DNA of 64,000 bases from Rodentibacter sp901420285 (GTDB lineage: Bacteria; Pseudomonadota; Gammaproteobacteria; Enterobacterales; Pasteurellaceae), in assembly GCF_041734645.1 (NCBI RefSeq), contig NZ_CP162010.1, forward strand, positions 248,001 through 312,000, given 5' to 3'. Position 1 is the stretch's first letter. Each line of letters opens with the position of its first letter. A program made the translations under genes and the position numbers. The notes under the pieces were generated by a model. It was not told the origin of the DNA, ran no database searches, and saw nothing but the letters and a program-made list of their open reading frames with translations. This document shows, in pieces, positions 35,440 to 45,050 of this stretch.

Positions 35440-37449
35440 TTATTTTTGTAGCAACGCCAAAAATTCGTCTTCGCTTAATACCGTGATACCTAATTCTTGC
35501 GCTTTGGTTAGCTTAGAACCGGCGGCGTCGCCGGCGATGACGAAATCGGTTTTGGCGGAAACCGAACCACTCACTTTGGCACCTATTTCTTGTAACAGCG
35601 CTTTGGCTTCATTGCGTCCCATTTGGCTGAGCGTGCCGGTAAGTACTACGATTTTGCCCTTGAACGGATTATCACCCGCTTCCTTGGTTTCCACTGCGTC
35701 CCAATGTATCCCTTGCGCGATGAGGTCGTTTACCGCATCTACGTTATGCGGTTCGCGCCAGAAGGCCAGAATACGGTTTGCCACCACTTCCCCGACGTCC
35801 GGCACCGCTTGTAATTGCTCGAAGTCGGCATTTTGTAACGCCTCTAAGGTTTTGAAATGATTGGCCAGATTCAATGCGGTGCTCTCGCCCACTTCGCGTA
35901 TGCCGAGGGCGAAAATAAAGCGCGCTAGCGTAGTGTGCTTGGCTTGTTCAAGACTATTTAGCGCATTTTTCGCCGATTTTTCACCCATTCGTTCTAATTG
36001 CATAAGGGTGGTTAAATCCAGTTTGAATAAGTCCGCCGGTGTGCGTATTAATTCGCGTTCAACCAATTGTTCAATAAGTTTGCCGCCTACACCGTCAATA
36101 TCCATCGCTTTACGCGAAACAAAATGTTTAAGCGATTCTTTGCGTTGCGCCGCGCAGAACAGACCGCCGGTGCAGCGAGCCACGGCTTCGCCTTCAATAC
36201 GCACGATTTGTGAACCGCATACCGGGCAGTTATGCGGGAAAATAATCGGTTTGGCGTCGGCGGGGCGGCGTTCGTGTAATACACCGATAATTTGCGGAAT
36301 TACGTCGCCCGCGCGACGAACTACTACGGTGTCGCCAATGGCGAGATTTAAACGGGCGATCTCATCACCGTTATGTAACGTCGCATTGCTGACGGTGACG
36401 CCTGCCACAAACACCGGTTTCAATTTTGCCACCGGCGTGATGGCGCCGGTGCGCCCCACTTGGAATTCCACATCGTTCAGTACGGTAAGTTCTTCTTGCG
36501 CCGGGAATTTGTAAGCGATTGCCCAACGCGGTGCTTTGGAAATAAAACCGAGCTCATTTTGCAGTTCAATATCGTTGATTTTTAGCACGGTGCCGTCAAT
36601 GTCGTAACCGAGCAAAGCGCGCTTGTTTTGCATATCACGATAAAATGCCAGAACCTCTTCTGCGCCGTTGCAAAGGCGAATTTCCGGATTGATCGGAATG
36701 CCGACGGATTTCAGCCATTGCAGGCGCGCGTAATGCGTGTTCGGCAAATTTATTCCTTCCGCAATGCCGATGCTGTAAGCATTGAACGCCAACGGGCGTT
36801 TGCTGGTAATGTTCGGATCTAATTGGCGTAACGAACCGGCCGCGGCATTGCGCGGATTGGCGAAGGTTTTTTCACCCAGTTCCAAGGCGTGTTTATTCAA
36901 GCGTTCGAAGCCGACATGCGGCATAAATACCTCGCCGCGAACTTCCAGACGTGCCGGCGGATTGTCGATTAAAAGTTGTAGCGGCACATTGCGAATGGTA
37001 CGAATATTCGCCGTAATATCTTCGCCACGGCTGCCGTCGCCGCGCGTCGCCGCTTGGCTCAGCACGCCGTTGATGTACAAAATACTGACCGCCAAGCCGT
37101 CCAGTTTCGGCTCGCAACAGAAAGTGAGTGGCTTCGGTAGCACGATTAGGCGATCTTCAATGCGTTTCACAAAGGCATAGAACTCTTCGTCGGAAAAGGC
37201 GTTGTCGAGCGATAACATGGGCATTTCGTGGCGAATTTGGCGAAAGCCCGCCAGCGGTTTAGCACCAACCCGTTGTGTCGGCGAATCCGCCGTGACCAAA
37301 TCGGGATGTTCGAGTTCTAAGGCTTTGAGTTGATGAAACAGGCGATCGTATTCGCTGTCCGGCACGCTCGGGTTATCTAACACGTGATATTCGTATTCAT
37401 ATCGGCGCAAAGTGTTGCGCAGGGTTTCGAGTTTGGCTTGGAGGGTCAT
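35440..37449 (-). CDS. ligA: NAD-dependent DNA ligase
   Basis: A 669-residue ligase that seals nicks in replication and repair. It has the adenylation motif C-E-P-K-L-D-G-L-A-V with the nucleophilic Lys near residue 115, the zinc finger C-P-V-C-G then C-T-G-G-L-F-C, helix-hairpin-helix repeats, and a C-terminal BRCT domain (V-V-L-T-G-T-L). It lies downstream of zipA on the same strand, separated by 179 bases that hold a GGCGAAC / GTTCGCC hairpin and one uptake-like word. A second uptake-like word inside the gene (near 35875) is read S-T-A-L-N-L. Confidence 0.97.
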   Translation of the reverse strand: MTLQAKLETLRNTLRRYEYEYHVLDNPSVPDSEYDRLFHQLKALELEHPDLVTADSPTQRVGAKPLAGFRQIRHEMPMLSLDNAFSDEEFYAFVKRIEDRLIVLPKPLTFCCEPKLDGLAVSILYINGVLSQAATRGDGSRGEDITANIRTIRNVPLQLLIDNPPARLEVRGEVFMPHVGFERLNKHALELGEKTFANPRNAAAGSLRQLDPNITSKRPLAFNAYSIGIAEGINLPNTHYARLQWLKSVGIPINPEIRLCNGAEEVLAFYRDMQNKRALLGYDIDGTVLKINDIELQNELGFISKAPRWAIAYKFPAQEELTVLNDVEFQVGRTGAITPVAKLKPVFVAGVTVSNATLHNGDEIARLNLAIGDTVVVRRAGDVIPQIIGVLHERRPADAKPIIFPHNCPVCGSQIVRIEGEAVARCTGGLFCAAQRKESLKHFVSRKAMDIDGVGGKLIEQLVERELIRTPADLFKLDLTTLMQLERMGEKSAKNALNSLEQAKHTTLARFIFALGIREVGESTALNLANHFKTLEALQNADFEQLQAVPDVGEVVANRILAFWREPHNVDAVNDLIAQGIHWDAVETKEAGDNPFKGKIVVLTGTLSQMGRNEAKALLQEIGAKVSGSVSAKTDFVIAGDAAGSKLTKAQELGITVLSEDEFLALLQK

Positions 37450-37628
37450 AACATTCTCGTTAAGTCGTTCGCGCTTTTGTTGGCGCAGGAAAGTCGTTTG
37501 TTGTCGGAGGCCGATGGGCGAACCTTCAAATTAGCACCGCATTGAAACGGCTTTTTAACACGACAACGGCGAACACGAGGTTCGCCGAAAGTGTGTTTAA
37601 AAAAGCGTGTTTAAAAATGAAACATTTT

Positions 37629-38609
37629 TTATACCACGCGAGCAAGATACGCTTGTTCTTGAACCGCGTCGAAAATTTCTTCGTCTTCGGTGAGAATTGA
37701 GCCACCCAAATCTTCCGCTAAGGTTTTTGCGGCGCGAATCATTAATTTTAAGTTTGCCAAATCATTGCCGGGCGAAGGCAGTTTCATAAATAACGCAACG
37801 CCGATGGTGGTAAATTCCGGCTGGTACGGATTAAAGGCGCCGTCATCTTGTAAATTTGCAACGCTGAATAAAGTCGGGCTTGCCACACTTAAATCGAAAT
37901 GGCGGTGATACATATTGTGTCGGCCGAAAATAAACCCAAGATTTTCCAACGATTGAATCAGGTTTGCTCCGTGAAATTCGCGATATTGCGGCGAAATGAC
38001 ATAAAGTTGAAGATAACCCGATGTTTGTTTCGGTGTTTTTGCTTCCGTGGCGGGTGCTTCATTGAAAGGCTCGGAGGAGTTTAGTTCGGTCAGTTCGCCG
38101 CGGGACATTTGCGCAAGTTGTTCGCGCAATTTCGGCGAAGAAGAATTAATTCCCTCGAATTCGTTGTCGTTTTGCATTTCAAGTTGCTCGAGCGTCATCG
38201 TCGCCGGATTGGCGGCGGGTTGTGACGGTTTCATTTGGTATTCCATGCGAATCGGCTGGCGCGCCGGTTCAATGTTTGGAATGGAGATTTTTATATCGTC
38301 CACGGTGCGTTCGGTTTTTCGGTAATCCGCTTGCTCTGTTGCCTCGTCGTTATCAAGCGGTTGCTGTTGGGCTTTCGGCACAGCTTGGTGTATCGGTGCC
38401 GAATGCGGTGCTGTGGCGCTAGCGCGTTCAGGAGCCGGTTGGTGGGGCGTCGAGCGTTCTTGTATCGATGCCGGGGTTGACGCGCGGTTAAATGTGCCGG
38501 CGTTTTTAAAATACTTTGATTTCTCGCGGCGATTTGACCATAATCCGTGCGCGACAAGGGCGATGAGCGCCGCCACCCCTAAAATAATCAAAATTGTATT
38601 AAGATCCAT
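37629..38609 (-). CDS. zipA: Cell division protein ZipA
   Basis: A 326-residue protein that anchors FtsZ to the membrane. Residues 5-24 form a single N-terminal transmembrane helix (L-I-I-L-G-V-A-A-L-I-A-L-V), then comes a long Pro/Ala/Gln-rich linker, and the C-terminal FtsZ-binding domain starts near residue 195 (Y-L-Q-L-Y-V-I-S-P) and includes G-F-I-F-G-R-H-N-M-Y-H-R. It is next to ligA, as in many gammaproteobacteria, and divergent from cysZ. Confidence 0.94.
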   Translation of the reverse strand: MDLNTILIILGVAALIALVAHGLWSNRREKSKYFKNAGTFNRASTPASIQERSTPHQPAPERASATAPHSAPIHQAVPKAQQQPLDNDEATEQADYRKTERTVDDIKISIPNIEPARQPIRMEYQMKPSQPAANPATMTLEQLEMQNDNEFEGINSSSPKLREQLAQMSRGELTELNSSEPFNEAPATEAKTPKQTSGYLQLYVISPQYREFHGANLIQSLENLGFIFGRHNMYHRHFDLSVASPTLFSVANLQDDGAFNPYQPEFTTIGVALFMKLPSPGNDLANLKLMIRAAKTLAEDLGGSILTEDEEIFDAVQEQAYLARVV

Positions 38610-38726
38610 TTTGGCTCCTTATCAGGCAATAAAATTGCGCCGATCCTACCATATTTTCAGGGGTGAAAAAACAGGGCGAAAGGGCGCTTGCCCGTTTAAT
38701 TTATTTCGGTTAAAGAAGGAAAAAGA

Positions 38727-39575
38727 ATGATTAATCAACAGGAAATCAAATCCGCTTTTCATTATTTCGTGATGGGTTGGCATTTCATTACGCAAAAAGG
38801 CTTGCGCCGTTTTGTAGTGATGCCGATTGTGATGAATGTCATTTTGCTGTCGGGGTTGTTTTGGCTTTTTATCAGTCAAATCGGCGATATCATCGATTGG
38901 ATGATGAGCTTTGTGCCCGACTGGCTCGGTTTTTTAGGCGTGATTTTGCTGGCGTTGTCTATCGTTATGATTTTGCTGTTGTTTTATTTTACTTTTACCA
39001 CGCTATCGGGCTTTATCGCCGCACCGTTCAACGGCCTGTTGGCGGAAAAATTGGAAAAAATGCTCACCGGCGAGCTGATTAACGACGATACCTGGTTGGA
39101 CGTACTGAAAGATGTGCCGCGTATGTTGCATCGCGAATGGCAAAAGCTGTTGTACAGTCTGCCGAAAATTATCGCGTTGTTTTTACTCGGCTTTATTCCG
39201 TTGGTGGGACAGATTGTGGCACCGCCGCTAACATTTTTGTTCACGGCTTGGATGATGGCGATTCAATATTGCGATTATCCTTTTGATAATCACAAAGTGT
39301 CTTTTGATGTTATGCGCACCGCATTGGGCGAACGGCGTACGCAAAGTTTGACTTTTGGCGGATTGGTGACGTGCTGTACCTTTTTGCCCATTGTGAATTT
39401 GCTGATTATTCCCGTCGCGGTGTGTGGCGCAACACTAATGTGGGTGGAAAATTACCGCGATAAGTTACGCTTTGATATGAATTTTCAATCTCCTCGCGGC
39501 TCAAGCGCCACTGAAGTTGCCACATGCGGCAATGAGACGGCGGTACGTGCGCCAAACGGACAAAGCGTGAAATAG
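38727..39575 (+). CDS. cysZ: Sulfate transporter CysZ
   Basis: A 282-residue inner-membrane protein of the CysZ family that takes up sulfate for cysteine synthesis. There are four main hydrophobic segments, the conserved F-I-A-A-P-F-N-G-L-L-A-E-K, and the Y-C-D-Y-P-F-D-N-H segment. The last 30 residues or so, after the conserved N-Y-R-D-K, are a polar tail that looks variable. It is followed by cysK and so belongs to a sulfur assimilation unit. The uptake-like word near 39319 is read R-T-A-L-G. Confidence 0.93.
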   Translation: MINQQEIKSAFHYFVMGWHFITQKGLRRFVVMPIVMNVILLSGLFWLFISQIGDIIDWMMSFVPDWLGFLGVILLALSIVMILLLFYFTFTTLSGFIAAPFNGLLAEKLEKMLTGELINDDTWLDVLKDVPRMLHREWQKLLYSLPKIIALFLLGFIPLVGQIVAPPLTFLFTAWMMAIQYCDYPFDNHKVSFDVMRTALGERRTQSLTFGGLVTCCTFLPIVNLLIIPVAVCGATLMWVENYRDKLRFDMNFQSPRGSSATEVATCGNETAVRAPNGQSVK

Positions 39576-39671
39576 CGTTTGGTTATAAAATAGATCAAAT
39601 AACTATTTTTTTTATCATAAACGCGATGCTATAACTACGCCGTCAAAAACATCAATTTATAGGGGACAAAC

Positions 39672-40619
39672 ATGACAATTTATGCGGATAATTCTTACAC
39701 CATCGGTAATACGCCGCTTGTGCGTTTAAAACATTTCGGCAACGGTAATATCGTGGCGAAAATCGAAGGCAGAAATCCGAGTTTTAGCGTGAAATGCCGT
39801 ATCGGTGCCAACATGGTATGGCAAGCGGAAAAAGACGGCATACTCACCCGAGGAAAAGAAATCGTCGATGCCACCAGTGGCAATACAGGCATTGCTTTGG
39901 CTTATGTGGCCGCGGCGCGCGGGTATAAAATCACCCTCACAATGCCGGAAACCATGAGCCTTGAACGCAAACGTTTATTGCGTGGTTTGGGCGTGAATTT
40001 GGTGTTAACCGAAGGCGCGAAAGGAATGAAAGGCGCGATTGCCAAAGCAGAAGAAATTGTGGCTTCCGATCCTTCTCGTTATGTGATGCTGAAACAATTC
40101 GAAAATCCGGCCAACCCGCAAATTCACCGTGAAACCACCGGTCCTGAAATTTGGAAGGACACCGACGGTAAGGTAGATGTCGTTGTAGCGGGGGCCGGCA
40201 CCGGCGGCACAATTACCGGCATTTCCCGTGCCATTAAACTTGATTTCGGCAAAGCCATTACCTCTGTGGTGGTGGAACCGAGCGAATCGCCGGTGATCAC
40301 GCAAACCTTGGCCGGCCAAGAAGTTAAACCGGGTCCGCATAAAATTCAAGGTATCGGCGCCGGCTTTGTGCCGAAAAATCTCGATTTGTCTTTAATCGAT
40401 CGCGTGGAAACCGTGGATAGCGACACCGCCATCGCCACAGCCCGCCGTTTAATGGCGGAAGAGGGCATTCTTGCCGGTATTTCTTCCGGTGCGGCGGTCG
40501 CGGTGGCAGATCGTCTCGCCCAGTTGCCGGAATTTAAAGACAAATTAATCGTGGTCATTTTACCTTCCGCATCTGAACGCTATTTAAGTACGGCATTGTT
40601 CGAAGGAATCGAAGCCTAA
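39672..40619 (+). CDS. cysK: Cysteine synthase A (O-acetylserine sulfhydrylase)
   Basis: A 315-residue PLP enzyme that makes cysteine from O-acetylserine and sulfide. The PLP lysine is Lys 41 in P-S-F-S-V-K-C-R, the substrate loop is T-S-G-N-T-G-I-A, and the phosphate-binding loop is G-A-G-T-G-G-T-I-T-G. The A+T-rich gap upstream has a -10-like TATAAC at 39630-39635 without a clear -35 element, as in activator-dependent (CysB-type) promoters. GGGGACA precedes the ATG. Confidence 0.96.
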   Translation: MTIYADNSYTIGNTPLVRLKHFGNGNIVAKIEGRNPSFSVKCRIGANMVWQAEKDGILTRGKEIVDATSGNTGIALAYVAAARGYKITLTMPETMSLERKRLLRGLGVNLVLTEGAKGMKGAIAKAEEIVASDPSRYVMLKQFENPANPQIHRETTGPEIWKDTDGKVDVVVAGAGTGGTITGISRAIKLDFGKAITSVVVEPSESPVITQTLAGQEVKPGPHKIQGIGAGFVPKNLDLSLIDRVETVDSDTAIATARRLMAEEGILAGISSGAAVAVADRLAQLPEFKDKLIVVILPSASERYLSTALFEGIEA

Positions 40620-40682
40620 GCCTTGCGGGGCGTGGCGCCAATGCGGTGCCAAAATGAAACCTCGTACAAGCGAAGAAAAACG

Positions 40683-40711
40683 AACCGCACTTTGAGTGCG
40701 GTTTTTTTTTT
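40683..40711 (+). terminator. Terminator of cysK containing classical uptake words
   Basis: AACCGCACT / AGTGCGGTT stem with a three-base loop and a nine-base T-run. The left arm is the classical Haemophilus uptake word ACCGCACTT. Confidence 0.85.
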
Positions 40712-41011
40712 GCGTTGTTAAAATGTCTTTTAAGCCAAAACATATTAATTAAAATGCCATTTGAATAACGCTCTGCCAAATAAATCGAACGGCTTGTGCG
40801 ATTGTCAGAAAACTTGGTGCCGGCGGCTTCTGATTTTTTATGTGAGTCGCCAAACATTCGGTGAAACTCAATATGAGCACCGCATTGAAGCCTTCTCTCC
40901 CAAGACCTCAATGCGGTGCTGATAAGACTCTTCGGCACGCATTCCGGCGACCGGATATGCCTACAGCGTTGCCTTTTATAACTAAGCAATCTAATTCATA
41001 AATAAATCGTC
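40712..41011. other. Intergenic stretch between cysK and the ABC importer
   Basis: No gene is convincing. The minus strand keeps an open frame with some protein-like composition (around 40735-40890) but no start signal or known match. An inverted pair of the uptake-like word (40876-40920) lies in its middle. Confidence 0.4.
40876..40920. terminator. Hairpin from an inverted pair of the uptake-like word
   Basis: AGCACCGCATTGA pairs perfectly with TCAATGCGGTGCT across a 19-base loop. Confidence 0.6.
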
Positions 41012-41041
41012 TTGTTTTTTTCCTAAATCGGCTTTTATAAT
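41012..41041 (+). promoter_or_regulatory. Promoter of the amino-acid ABC importer operon
   Basis: TTGTTT at 41012-41017, 18-base spacer, TATAAT at 41036-41041, about 42 bases before the ATG. Confidence 0.6.
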
Positions 41042-41083
41042 CGCCTCCGTTACAAACAATGGCTTATCAACAGGAGTTTTATT

Positions 41084-41857
41084 ATGAAAAAATCCTTTTT
41101 TTTCACCACATTTTTAGCCGCAGGTCTTGCGCTTTCTAGCATTGCTAACGCAGGCGAAATTGCCGATCGCGTTGAAAAAACCAAAACCTTATTAGTCGGC
41201 ACCGAAGGCACTTATGCGCCGTTCACTTTTCATGATAAAGACGGCAAATTAACCGGCTTCGATGTGGAAGTAATTCGCAAAGTCGCCGATAAATTAGGTT
41301 TAAAAGTCGAATTTAAAGAAACCCAGTGGGATGCGATGTACGCCGGTCTTAACGCAAAACGTTTTGACGTTATCGCCAACCAAACCAACCCGAGCCCGGA
41401 ACGCTTAAAAAAATACAGCTTCACCACGCCTTATAACTATTCCGGCGGCGTAATCGTGACGAAAGCAAGCGACGATAGCATTAAATCTTTTGAGGATTTG
41501 AAAGGTAAAAAAGCGGCACAATCCACCACCAGCAACTGGGGTAAAGACGCTAAAGCCGCCGGTGCGCAAATTTTAGTTGTTGACGGTTTGGCGCAAGGTT
41601 TGGAACTGGTTAAACAAGGCCGTGCGGAAGCCACAGTGAACGATAAATTAGCGGTGTTGGATTATTTCAAACAACATCCGAATGTCGGTTTAAAAATCGC
41701 CTATGACAGAGGCGATAAAATCCCGACCGCCTTTGCCTTTTTACAAGGAGAAGACGAATTAATCGCCAAATTTAACCAGGCCCTTGAAGAATTGCGCCAA
41801 GACGGCACGTTAAAACAAATTTCCATCGAATGGTTCGGCGATGACATTACTCAATAA
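41084..41857 (+). CDS. Amino-acid (probably cystine) ABC transporter, periplasmic binding protein
   Basis: A 257-residue family 3 solute-binding protein. The signal peptide is cut after S-N-A. The mature part has the family pattern G-T-E-G-T-Y-A-P-F-T-F, F-D-V-E-V-I-R-K-V-A and the Arg-type ligand region. It resembles the cystine-binding FliY/TcyJ group and the Haemophilus HI1080 protein. It lies beside cysZ-cysK, which supports a sulfur amino acid as ligand; another polar amino acid is possible. It overlaps the permease gene by 17 bases. Confidence 0.85.
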   Translation: MKKSFFFTTFLAAGLALSSIANAGEIADRVEKTKTLLVGTEGTYAPFTFHDKDGKLTGFDVEVIRKVADKLGLKVEFKETQWDAMYAGLNAKRFDVIANQTNPSPERLKKYSFTTPYNYSGGVIVTKASDDSIKSFEDLKGKKAAQSTTSNWGKDAKAAGAQILVVDGLAQGLELVKQGRAEATVNDKLAVLDYFKQHPNVGLKIAYDRGDKIPTAFAFLQGEDELIAKFNQALEELRQDGTLKQISIEWFGDDITQ

Positions 41858-42557
41858 TTGGTTAGCCGCGCTTCCATTTATGAACGCAGAACGGGCTGAT
41901 TATGTGATCAGCTCGTTTTGGCCTATGTTGGAAGCCGCCGTTTTATACACACTGCCTTTGGCGGTGATTTCTTTTTTCTGCGGCTTATTGATTGCAGTGA
42001 TTGTCGCGGTAATCCGCACGTTGCCGCATCCGAGCGCGCCGATAAAACTGCTACAAGCGTTGTGCCGAATCTATATTTCCATCATTCGCGGCACGCCGAT
42101 GTTGGTGCAGATTTTTATTATTTTCTACGGCTTGCCGGAAGTGGGCATTACGCTAGAACCTTTCCCGACGGCGATTATCGCTTTTTCCATTAATATCGGC
42201 GCGTATGCCGCGGAAACCGTACGCGCCGCCATTTTGGCCATTCCGAAAGGGCAATGGGAAGCCTCTTATGCCATTGGCATGAATTATACTCAAGCCTTTC
42301 TTCGCACCGTCATGCCGCAGGCCTTGCGCATTTCCGTGCCGTCGCTTTCCAATACCTTTATCAGCACAGTGAAAGACACTTCGTTGGCGTCTTTAGTGTT
42401 AGTGACGGAACTATTCCGCGTGGCACAAAATATCACCGCGGTGAATTATGAATTTATTCTGATTTATAGCGAAGCGGCACTGATTTATTGGATTTTTTGC
42501 TTTATCCTATCGTTCGCACAAGATCGCTTGGAAGCGCGTCTTTCCCGTCATTTATAA
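41841..42557 (+). CDS. Amino-acid (probably cystine) ABC transporter, permease
   Basis: A 238-residue inner-membrane permease of the HisMQ family with five or so transmembrane segments. It has I-R-G-T-P-M-L-V-Q near residue 90, the A-Y-A-A-E-T-V-R-A-A segment, and the EAA-type loop E-A-S-Y-A-I-G-M-N-Y that contacts the ATPase. It resembles TcyL/YecS. It is translated from within the end of the binding-protein gene and ends 9 bases before the ATPase gene. Confidence 0.88.
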   Translation: MTLLNNWLAALPFMNAERADYVISSFWPMLEAAVLYTLPLAVISFFCGLLIAVIVAVIRTLPHPSAPIKLLQALCRIYISIIRGTPMLVQIFIIFYGLPEVGITLEPFPTAIIAFSINIGAYAAETVRAAILAIPKGQWEASYAIGMNYTQAFLRTVMPQALRISVPSLSNTFISTVKDTSLASLVLVTELFRVAQNITAVNYEFILIYSEAALIYWIFCFILSFAQDRLEARLSRHL

Positions 42558-42566
42558 GGACCGATT

Positions 42567-43334
42567 ATGTTGAAAGTCACGAATATTCAAAAAAGTTTTA
42601 ACGGCAATCAGGTTCTTAAAGGCATTGATTTTGACATTAACAAAGGCGAAGTGGTCGCCATTCTCGGGCCGTCCGGCTCGGGCAAAACCACCTTTTTGCG
42701 TTGCTTAAATTTACTTGAACGTCCCGAACAAGGCGTGCTGGAGTTTAGCGACGGCAGCCTAAAAATCGATTTCAGCAAAAAAATCAGCAAAGTCGATGAA
42801 TTGAAATTGCGTCGCCGCTCTTCTATGGTTTTCCAACAATATAACCTCTTCCCCCACAGAACCGCATTGGAGAACGTGATGGAAGGCATGGTGGTTGTGC
42901 AAAAACAACCGAAAGAACAGGCGCGTGAAAAAGCCCTGGCGTTGTTGGAAAAGGTGGGGCTAAAAGCCAAAGCGGCGCTTTATCCGTCACAACTTTCCGG
43001 TGGGCAACAACAGCGCGTGGGCATTGCGCGCGCCTTAGCGGTGCAACCGGATTTGATTTTGCTGGATGAACCGACCTCTGCACTCGATCCCGAACTCGTC
43101 GGTGAAGTGTTACAAGCACTGAAATTATTGGCACAAGAAGGCTGGACGATGATTATCGTGACCCATGAATTAAATTTTGCCAGAGACGTCGCAGATCGCG
43201 TGATTTTAATGGAAGACGGCAATATCGTGGAACAAAACAGCGCGGCACAGTTCTTCGGCAACCCGCAAAAAGAACGCACCAAGCAGTTTTTGTTACAGGC
43301 GAAAATGCCGATTGAGCAAGATTATTGCATTTAA
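42567..43334 (+). CDS. Amino-acid (probably cystine) ABC transporter, ATP-binding protein
   Basis: A 255-residue ABC ATPase: Walker A G-P-S-G-S-G-K-T-T near residue 32, Q-loop V-F-Q-Q-Y-N-L-F-P-H, signature L-S-G-G-Q-Q-Q-R, Walker B L-I-L-L-D-E-P-T-S-A-L-D, and the switch His in V-T-H-E. It is a member of the polar amino acid (TcyN/GlnQ-like) group and completes a three-gene importer. A convergent terminator follows. Confidence 0.9.
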   Translation: MLKVTNIQKSFNGNQVLKGIDFDINKGEVVAILGPSGSGKTTFLRCLNLLERPEQGVLEFSDGSLKIDFSKKISKVDELKLRRRSSMVFQQYNLFPHRTALENVMEGMVVVQKQPKEQAREKALALLEKVGLKAKAALYPSQLSGGQQQRVGIARALAVQPDLILLDEPTSALDPELVGEVLQALKLLAQEGWTMIIVTHELNFARDVADRVILMEDGNIVEQNSAAQFFGNPQKERTKQFLLQAKMPIEQDYCI

Positions 43335-43358
43335 CGAACAACGCGATTTAGCGGCAAA

Positions 43359-43401
43359 ATAAAAGTGCGGTTAACATTCTTCTTGTTGACCGCACTTTTT
43401 T
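43359..43401. terminator. Bidirectional terminator made from classical uptake words
   Basis: AAAAGTGCGGTtaac pairs with gttgACCGCACTTTT. It lies between the convergent ABC importer and efp. Both arms contain the exact AAGTGCGGT word. Confidence 0.85.
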
Positions 43402-43425
43402 GGCTTTTCAATTATCGTTAAAAGA

Positions 43426-43992
43426 TTATTTTACGCGAGAGACGTATTCGCCGGAGCGGGTATCGACACGAATTACTTCACCGATTTGCACGAATAACGG
43501 TACTTTCACCACAGCGCCGGTGCTCAAGGTTGCCGGTTTACCGCCGGTACCTGCGGTGTCGCCTTTCAAGCCCGGATCGGTATCGACGATTTCTAGTTCA
43601 ACAAAGTTCGGCGGCGTTACGCTAATCGGTGCGCCATTCCATAAGGTCACGATACAATCCGCTTGGTCTAACAACCATTTTTCCGCATCGCCCACGGCTT
43701 TTGCATCGGCAGAATATTGTTCGAAAGTTTCCGGATGCATGAAATACCAGAATGCATCGTCTTTATAGGAATAGGTTAAGTTTAAATCCATCACATCAGC
43801 GGCTTCAACGGAAGTACCGGATTTGAAGTTCACATCCAATACTTTGCCGGAAATTAATTTACGAATGCGGGTGCGGGTGAACGCTTGACCTTTTCCCGGT
43901 TTTACGAATTCGTTTTCAACGATGACACAAGGTTCGCCATCTTGCATAAATTTTAGACCCGGTTTGAAATCACTGGTAGTATATGTAGCCAT
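43426..43992 (-). CDS. efp: Elongation factor P
   Basis: The 188-residue EF-P, which relieves ribosomes stalled at polyproline. The modified lysine is Lys 34 in P-G-K-G-Q-A-F, the site of beta-lysylation by EpmA and EpmB. The three beta-barrel domains are complete and the C-terminus reads R-V-D-T-R-S-G-E-Y. It is divergent from epmB, whose product makes the beta-lysine used on it. Confidence 0.97.
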   Translation of the reverse strand: MATYTTSDFKPGLKFMQDGEPCVIVENEFVKPGKGQAFTRTRIRKLISGKVLDVNFKSGTSVEAADVMDLNLTYSYKDDAFWYFMHPETFEQYSADAKAVGDAEKWLLDQADCIVTLWNGAPISVTPPNFVELEIVDTDPGLKGDTAGTGGKPATLSTGAVVKVPLFVQIGEVIRVDTRSGEYVSRVK

Positions 43993-44033
43993 ATTAAATA
44001 TCCTAAGAATAAGAAATAGAGATAATTTGAAAG

Positions 44034-45050
44034 GTGCGTATTCTAACTCAAGAACTCACGATTAGAGAAGAACAAAATTGGCTCGTCTTACTAAAAAATG
44101 CCATTTCCGATCCTCAATTGTTGATAAAAACCTTAAATTTGTCGGAACAAGATTTTATTCAGTCCTTTGGCGCGCGTAAGTCGTTCGCCTTGCGCGTACC
44201 GCAACCTTTCATCGCGAAAATGGAAAAGGGCAATCCGCAGGATCCGCTTTTTTTACAAGTTATGTGCAGTGATTCGGAATTCATACAGGCGCAAGGTTTT
44301 AGCGCCGATCCGCTGGAAGAACAAGGCTTCAATGCGGTGCCAAATATCATTCATAAATATCAAAATCGCCTCCTTTTTATGGTGAAAGGCGGTTGCGCGG
44401 TAAACTGCCGTTATTGTTTTCGACGCCACTTTCCCTACGATGAAAATCCCGGTAATAAAAAAACTTGGCGACAGGCTTTAGATTACATCGCTGCCCATCC
44501 TGAAATCGAAGAAATCATTTTTTCCGGCGGCGATCCTTTGATGGCGAAAGACGCCGAACTGGTCTGGTTGGTCACGCACCTCGAAGCATTTCCACACTTA
44601 CAGCGCTTACGTATTCACACCCGCTTGCCGGTGGTGATTCCGCAACGCATTACTGACGAACTTTGTCGTTTGTTAGTTGAAACGCGTTTACAAACCGTCT
44701 TGGTTACACATATTAATCATCCGAACGAAATTGACGCACTTTTTGCCAGAAGTATGCAAAAATTGCGCGCGGCGAACGTGTCTTTACTTAATCAATCGGT
44801 GTTGTTAAAAGACATTAACGACGACGCTTACATTCTCAAAACCTTAAGTGATAAATTGTTTCAAACGGGTATTTTGCCTTATTACTTGCATTTGTTGGAT
44901 CGCGTACAAGGCGCTGCGCATTTCTTAGTCGAAGATGAACGGGCTTTGGCGATTTATCAAAAATTACAGACGCTTACCAGTGGTTATCTGGTGCCGAAGC
45001 TGGTGCGAGAAATTGCCGGCGAGCCAAATAAAACTTTATACCCACAGTAA
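44034..45050 (+). CDS. epmB: EF-P beta-lysylation protein EpmB (lysine 2,3-aminomutase)
   Basis: A 338-residue radical-SAM, PLP-dependent lysine 2,3-aminomutase that converts alpha-lysine to beta-lysine for EF-P. The radical-SAM cysteines read C-A-V-N-C-R-Y-C-F-R-R near residue 120, followed by I-F-S-G-G-D-P-L. It begins with GTG at 44034 after GAAAGG. It shares a 41-base divergent control region with efp. An uptake-like word is read F-N-A-V-P. Confidence 0.94.
   Translation: MRILTQELTIREEQNWLVLLKNAISDPQLLIKTLNLSEQDFIQSFGARKSFALRVPQPFIAKMEKGNPQDPLFLQVMCSDSEFIQAQGFSADPLEEQGFNAVPNIIHKYQNRLLFMVKGGCAVNCRYCFRRHFPYDENPGNKKTWRQALDYIAAHPEIEEIIFSGGDPLMAKDAELVWLVTHLEAFPHLQRLRIHTRLPVVIPQRITDELCRLLVETRLQTVLVTHINHPNEIDALFARSMQKLRAANVSLLNQSVLLKDINDDAYILKTLSDKLFQTGILPYYLHLLDRVQGAAHFLVEDERALAIYQKLQTLTSGYLVPKLVREIAGEPNKTLYPQ

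Noticed and set aside
40555..40989. A 144-codon minus-strand frame overlapping the end of cysK.
   Set aside because: It crosses the cysK terminator and a hairpin pair and has no start signal; only its middle looks at all protein-like.
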